Assembly (NCBI RefSeq): GCF_042651485.1
Contig: NZ_JBHSDH010000013.1
Span: forward strand, 1,240,001-1,304,000
Length of the DNA stretch: 64,000 nucleotides
Source: Sphingorhabdus_B arenilitoris
Lineage (GTDB): Bacteria; Pseudomonadota; Alphaproteobacteria; Sphingomonadales; Sphingomonadaceae
Direction of reading: 5' to 3'
The notes beneath the pieces were generated by a model. The model worked only from the letters and a program-made list of their open reading frames with translations. It was not told the DNA's origin and did no database searches. Positions 60,137 through 64,000 of this stretch are shown here, piece after piece. How positions within the stretch are numbered: position 1 is the first letter of the stretch; each line of letters starts with the position of its first letter. The translations under genes and the position numbers were made by a program.

Positions 60137-61260
60137 GGCACCCTCATGCTGATATCTGCCATAGAAAGGCCGCTCGGATCCTGACGCGGAGTGGCGGTTA
60201 CTTTATAGCCTTTTTGCTGCAATATCGCCAATATCCGGTTTATGGGATCGACGGTCGGCGCAGCAACAGTGAAAGCCAAAATGCCATCCGCTGAATAGCG
60301 CATATCGCGCAAGCTTGCCCCCTGCTCTACCTGTAATTCGGTGAATAGCGCCGATGCGGGCGCGGTGAACGTCCGTCCAGCTGCACCTTTGCGGATCATG
60401 TCGCGGTCAAGCGCGGCAACGGCGCTGTCGACGTCGGAAATTTGTGGCAATGCTTTTTGTGCAGCGGCCAATGCGCGTTCATTTTCGCGGTCAACCGCGC
60501 GGTCAAATTGCCAATAGGTCGCGAGCGCAAGCAGCAGGCTCGCCGCAATGCCCGCCGCCGCAGTCCAGCCCAATATTCGCCATTGCCGGGCATCTATTCC
60601 GATGCGGCTCTCTTTCTTCGCGAATATACCCTTGCGCAGGTTAATGACCGGCGCCCCAAGCGCCGCCGCCAAATATTCGGCAAGCTGCTTTGCATCCAGC
60701 CTGATGATAGCATCATCGTCGCCAGCCAGCAGGCTGCGTAGCGCTGGTTCGTCGGGAATAATCATCCGAACCCCGCGCAGCACCGCGCCAGTGCCAGCAA
60801 AATCGGCTTGCACAAATCCGGCCTCGGGCTCTGGCAAAGTAAGGCCGCATGGCATGATGATATCGGGATCAAGCCCATATGCTGCCAGCCGTTCCAGCGC
60901 CCATTTCATCTGTGCGTTATTGATGGTGACGGCAATCACATTGTTCGCCCCTTGATGCGCGGCGACAAGATGCAGGTCATCGGACTGACCCAGGCTATCG
61001 TCGGATAGCTTCAGGCACGCTGCGGCTTCGGCCTGACGCGGTGCCAAATCGCCCATGTCCATCCACCGCACAACCGTTTGCGATGCCGGCAGCAACGCCA
61101 ATATGCCTGCATCGCTGTCCAATTGCGGAAAAACCAGAGTTGGATCGTTAAGGTCGGCAATACCCTGCGCTGAAATCGCGCCATTGTCCGCTTTCCACCA
61201 GGGGAGTTGGTCCCGCCCATCTTCGGGCAGAAAGACAATCAGGCCATTGGTGAAGCTCAT
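60133..61260 (-). CDS. gspL: Type II secretion system protein L
   Basis: A 375-residue protein with an N-terminal actin-like cytoplasmic domain (LIVFLPEDGRDQLPWWKADNGAI), a single membrane helix around residues 230-250 (WTAAAGIAASLLLALATYWQF) and a periplasmic ferredoxin-like end. It links the GspE ATPase to the periplasmic platform. Position between gspK and gspM, with 4-nt overlaps on both sides, supports the call. Confidence 0.88.
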   Translation of the reverse strand: MSFTNGLIVFLPEDGRDQLPWWKADNGAISAQGIADLNDPTLVFPQLDSDAGILALLPASQTVVRWMDMGDLAPRQAEAAACLKLSDDSLGQSDDLHLVAAHQGANNVIAVTINNAQMKWALERLAAYGLDPDIIMPCGLTLPEPEAGFVQADFAGTGAVLRGVRMIIPDEPALRSLLAGDDDAIIRLDAKQLAEYLAAALGAPVINLRKGIFAKKESRIGIDARQWRILGWTAAAGIAASLLLALATYWQFDRAVDRENERALAAAQKALPQISDVDSAVAALDRDMIRKGAAGRTFTAPASALFTELQVEQGASLRDMRYSADGILAFTVAAPTVDPINRILAILQQKGYKVTATPRQDPSGLSMADISMRVP

Positions 61261-62300
61261 ATCGGTTCACCCCAACTGCGCGAGACAATATAAGGCCGCA
61301 CTGCGCCGCCATTGGGCGTTGCATCGATCAGCGCCCCGCCCTCCAGCTCCACATCCTCCGCCCGGATTTTCAGCTGCAATTGGAAAAATCTGCTTTTCAA
61401 CTTCACCTGTCCTTGTACCGCCGCAGAGGGGTTGATCGCTGCCAACGATGGTGTGCTCCAGAATCGAACCAAGCTGCCATAGCCATTTGCGGGGCGTCTG
61501 GCGAGGATCGCTTTTGCGTCGCCGATTGAAACGGTGCCGTCAAACAACATTGCAAATAAAATTGCTTGGTCGGGCGACAATGTATTGATATTTATCTCCG
61601 TCGGTCCCGCCGCCGGCACAGCACATACCCAAGGCGCAATCCGCGCATAATAGGCCGCCGTCATGCCTTTTACGGCCAACAGCTCGCTACGGTCGGCCAT
61701 CCATTGATTGGCGGGCAATGCGGCATTTTCTATCCCGCGATAATGGCTATCCTCTGCGCCCGACGGTAAAGGCTGATCATCGCTGTCAATCCAATCCGCC
61801 GCCGACTGCGCTATCGCCTGCGCTTCATTTTCCGGAACTTGCAGCATGGTCATCAATCGGGCGAATTGCCCCATGCTGGCCGGATTGGCAAAGCTGCTAA
61901 CCGGGCCTGTTTGTTGGGGCGGCGTAACAACTAAGCTATTCAAGTTAAAACAATTATTGGCATCTTTGATCCGCGCCGTGGCAACGCCGCGGTCGGTCGG
62001 AATTGGTATTTCGCGGTCGAGCCAGCCGCCCTCTAGCGTCAATTGTTCCGGCTCCCGCGCAAGCAAATCCTCGATCCTCGACATAGCGATGGCTTCGGCG
62101 GCATAGCTATAATAACGGGCCTGCGTCATCGCGGCTCCATTTGTTGCCAGCCGCGTTGACAATTGCAGCCGGTCGAGCGCCGTCGCAGCAATCACCGACA
62201 TGACCGCAACCAACAACAATACCGTCAGCAAGGCCGCGCCGCGCTCGCTGTCGGGCGGTGTTTTCTGAACAGCCAGCTTGTTCTCAGGCGGGGTCGTCAT
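61257..62300 (-). CDS. gspK: Type II secretion system minor pseudopilin K
   Basis: A 347-residue pseudopilin. The prepilin leader is SERG^AALLTVLLLVAVMSVIAATALDRL, with the GspK-typical A after the glycine; the long soluble domain contains DANNCFNLNSLV, ADWIDSDDQPLPSGAEDSHYRG and INTLSPDQAILFAML. GspK caps the pseudopilus tip. ATG 62300 overlaps the gspJ stop; a longer in-frame frame upstream belongs to shadow sequence of gspJ. Confidence 0.9.
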   Translation of the reverse strand: MTTPPENKLAVQKTPPDSERGAALLTVLLLVAVMSVIAATALDRLQLSTRLATNGAAMTQARYYSYAAEAIAMSRIEDLLAREPEQLTLEGGWLDREIPIPTDRGVATARIKDANNCFNLNSLVVTPPQQTGPVSSFANPASMGQFARLMTMLQVPENEAQAIAQSAADWIDSDDQPLPSGAEDSHYRGIENAALPANQWMADRSELLAVKGMTAAYYARIAPWVCAVPAAGPTEININTLSPDQAILFAMLFDGTVSIGDAKAILARRPANGYGSLVRFWSTPSLAAINPSAAVQGQVKLKSRFFQLQLKIRAEDVELEGGALIDATPNGGAVRPYIVSRSWGEPI

Positions 62301-62962
62301 CGTGCCGCTCCCGCCGCCCCTGGAATTTGCGGAGCCGGACGCACCTGCGTTCCCACCAGCAAGACAATGCGATATGCCGGGCGCAATTTGGGGGTAATGG
62401 TCAATTCCACAGCGCGGGGCAAAGCCGCTGTATCCGACGCGCTCCAATCGCTTCGCCATTGGCCGCCATTGTCGCGGTAGCGCACCGTAACGGATTGCAG
62501 ATCGTCCAAAAGCACCGCCGGTTCCAATGCCGTCCCGCCATCCGGCGCCGACCATGCGGTACGCCTGAACGCGCCATTGACAAAGCTGTAGGCCACACGC
62601 CCAATCGCCGAGCCGCCAGCAGCAGCCGGAAGGCCCGTACGCGTGAAAGCGAAAAGGGCCTCCGCTCCTCCGGATCCTATAGGCCCGGCATCGGCACCGT
62701 GAACGAAGGCAGCGCGGTTATTGCCGCTATTGTCCCTGACTTGCCGCGATATTGCCTGCGCGAGATCAGCCTCCAACAAGTTGGCAGTTCGCATCATGTC
62801 GCTATGCTGCGCCAGCCGGTTTTTAATCGCCACCTGACCATCGGCGCTGCTGCGCAGCAAGGCCAAACCTGCCACGGAAATCAGGCTGAAAATAAACAGC
62901 GCCACGAGCAGCTCAACCAGCGTAAAACCATTGGTCGGCTTGATGAATGAACAGCGGGTCAC
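62297..62962 (-). CDS. gspJ: Type II secretion system minor pseudopilin J
   Basis: A 221-residue pseudopilin with leader TNG^FTLVELLVALFIFSLISVAGLALL and the GspJ body (LAQHSDMMRTANLLEADLAQAISRQVRDNSG, LLDDLQSVTVRYRDNGGQW). It forms part of the pseudopilus tip with GspI and GspK. 4-nt overlaps with gspK and gspI. Confidence 0.9.
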   Translation of the reverse strand: MTRCSFIKPTNGFTLVELLVALFIFSLISVAGLALLRSSADGQVAIKNRLAQHSDMMRTANLLEADLAQAISRQVRDNSGNNRAAFVHGADAGPIGSGGAEALFAFTRTGLPAAAGGSAIGRVAYSFVNGAFRRTAWSAPDGGTALEPAVLLDDLQSVTVRYRDNGGQWRSDWSASDTAALPRAVELTITPKLRPAYRIVLLVGTQVRPAPQIPGAAGAAR

Positions 62963-63360
62963 AGCTGCACCGGCCTAGCGATTTGCAGCCGCGCCCGGCG
63001 GCCATCGGTGCCGATTACGATAATATCGATCCGGACGATCCGGCTATCATCGGTTTTCTGCGCGCCTTGTATCCACCTGTAACTGCGACCCGCATTTTCG
63101 TCTGTGCCGCCGCTTTCGCCAAGTACGGGGGGCGACGGATCGGACAGCAGCAATGCCGCGCGGTTGCGTGCCACTTGCCATGCCATATCGTGCGAGATGA
63201 CATCGCTGGCCGAACGCAGCGTAAAGGCCTGAAGCCGTATCAACGCCAACGCGGCTAGGCTGAAAATCGACAAGGCGACCAGCACTTCGAGCAGCGTAAA
63301 GCCATTGGCAGACGGGCGTTTTTTATTCGCCAACACGAACGCTCCCGGCGGCGCTGACAT
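62959..63360 (-). CDS. gspI: Type II secretion system minor pseudopilin I
   Basis: A 133-residue pseudopilin with leader ANG^FTLLEVLVALSIFSLAALALIRLQ and the GspI-like domain SDVISHDMAWQVARNRAALLLSDPSPPVLGE. ATG 63360 overlaps gspH by 38 bp; GTG 63336 would cut this to 14 bp and still leave a basic prepilin leader, so the start is uncertain. Confidence 0.88.
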   Translation of the reverse strand: MSAPPGAFVLANKKRPSANGFTLLEVLVALSIFSLAALALIRLQAFTLRSASDVISHDMAWQVARNRAALLLSDPSPPVLGESGGTDENAGRSYRWIQGAQKTDDSRIVRIDIIVIGTDGRRARLQIARPVQL

Positions 63361-63820
63361 TGACCGTCAATGCCGCGCCATCATTGACAAGCTGAAACCG
63401 GGCGGGAGCAGAGGGCAAGCCCGTCACGTCAAAGACGAGCCGGTTCTGCCTTGTTGCCGTAGCGCCTGATCCTGATAGCCTTGTGCCATTGGTCCAATTG
63501 ACCTGAGCAAAGCTTTTGCCCGCAGCGGCTTCCCACGCGCCGCCGCTGCGCCGTTCAAAACCATAGCCCGATGGCCGAATCCATATTGCCATAGGGCGGG
63601 ATTCGAGCACTGCCTGATCCCGAAGCGCGGCGATCCGCGCCGCAAGCCGTTCGCCATCATCGCGCAATTTCGCCTCGTCTCCGGGAAGCGACAGCACAAC
63701 CGCAGCGGCGGCCAGCCCAATCAGGAACACCACCACCAACAGCTCGACCAGCGTAAATCCATTTGTTCGAATAGAAGGTGAGGCTGAGAATCTAGCCGCT
63801 GTAAATATCCGCATTTTCAT
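63323..63820 (-). CDS. gspH: Type II secretion system minor pseudopilin H
   Basis: A 165-residue pseudopilin. ATG 63820 (63814 also possible) leads to the leader RTNG^FTLVELLVVVFLIGLAAAAVVLSL and the GspH/FimT domain DDGERLAARIAALRDQAVLESRPMAIWIRPSGYGFERR. The start lies inside the end of gspG. The order G-H-I-J-K supports the call. Confidence 0.88.
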   Translation of the reverse strand: MKMRIFTAARFSASPSIRTNGFTLVELLVVVFLIGLAAAAVVLSLPGDEAKLRDDGERLAARIAALRDQAVLESRPMAIWIRPSGYGFERRSGGAWEAAAGKSFAQVNWTNGTRLSGSGATATRQNRLVFDVTGLPSAPARFQLVNDGAALTVNVSAAGSVRVGE

Positions 63821-64000
63821 TCTCACCGCCCGGCGCGCCGTCGGCACCAAGCGAGTAAATATCAAATCCGCCGTTACGTCCGGGATTGCTATATTGATAG
63901 GGGCGGCCCCATGGGTCATTGGGCAGTTTTTTGATATAAGCGCCGCCCGCTCCGCCGCCCGCAGGGGGCGCCGCCAGCGCTTGCAGGCCCTGCCCCGCAT
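63792..64000 (-). CDS. gspG: Type II secretion system major pseudopilin G (partial)
   Basis: The right edge cuts the gene; the last 68 codons are visible and end at the TAG at 63794. They encode AGGAYIKKLPNDPWGRPYQY, then SNPGRNGGFDIYSLGADGAPGGENENADIYSG, the calcium-binding C-terminal region of GspG with the P-x-D-P-W-G-x-P-Y motif. It is the major pilin of the pseudopilus. The end overlaps the gspH start by 29 bp. Confidence 0.93.
   Translation of the reverse strand, partial: AGQGLQALAAPPAGGGAGGAYIKKLPNDPWGRPYQYSNPGRNGGFDIYSLGADGAPGGENENADIYSG

Noticed and set aside
1..64000. CRISPR array, prophage, integrase or rRNA operon
   Set aside because: No direct-repeat array, phage genes, integrase or rRNA sequence was seen in the window.

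Overview
The window looks like chromosomal DNA of an alphaproteobacterium of the order Sphingomonadales (Sphingopyxis/Sphingorhabdus-like; an inference, since no rRNA is present). The basis is a complete CtrA cell-cycle regulator with CtrA-box and GANTC (CcrM) sites in its promoter, an exosortase-A-associated gene group, a cobA-DUF2849-cysI-DUF934-cysH operon, DUF4402 proteins, and a TonB receptor/TRAP polysaccharide locus. Gene density is high, with many 1- and 4-nt overlaps between neighbours.

Layout. 1-5.3 kb: exosortase-A-associated genes (type III PLP decarboxylase, acyl-CoA ligase, FemAB-like acyltransferase, acyl carrier protein, two alpha/beta hydrolases); the last gene runs 22 bp into an antisense tRNA-Met. 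5.4-10.4 kb: 2H phosphoesterase, SH3 protein, 2-hydroxyacid dehydrogenase, nadB and an ABC ATPase. 10.5-11.8 kb: two tandem exported DUF4402 proteins. 11.9-15.8 kb: sulfate-assimilation operon with an APS-type CysH. 15.8-23.6 kb: thioesterase, dnaB, UPF0262, GH25-like protein, cdd, dcd, a reductase, a phosphatase and an M28 peptidase. 23.7-31.4 kb: ctrA, pirin, arfB, msrC, an RcnB-like surface protein with its own CtrA box, a histidine phosphatase, dnaN and a SecD-like periplasmic protein. 31.4-41.5 kb: amidohydrolase, membrane methyltransferase, an arsenic-type aquaporin behind a truncated arsC, argG, S46 peptidase, DUF1223 lipoprotein, a 263-bp MITE-like element and manA. 41.7-47.0 kb: malate synthase G, aminotransferase, thioesterase, HCCA-isomerase-like protein and enoyl-CoA hydratase.

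47.0-58.1 kb is a polysaccharide (probably polyuronate) utilisation locus: alginate-lyase-superfamily enzyme, KduD-like dehydrogenase and RpiB-family isomerase in one unit; TonB receptor, FAH-family hydratase and a three-part TRAP transporter in a second; and a divergent secreted beta-helix protein. The three promoters share near-identical TGACACCGGT operators of LacI type, so the locus is probably one regulon whose regulator lies outside the window.

58.2-64.0 kb is the distal part of a type II secretion operon (gspG-H-I-J-K-L-M-N followed by the prepilin peptidase), cut by the right edge.

The observations most worth follow-up are the co-regulated polyuronate locus with an unassigned beta-helix enzyme and an RpiB-type isomerase in place of KduI; the MITE inserted into the shared TA of two convergent stop codons so that both stops survive; the arsC remnant overlapping the aquaporin; and the CtrA/CcrM site pair in front of an unusual multi-repeat RcnB-like protein.
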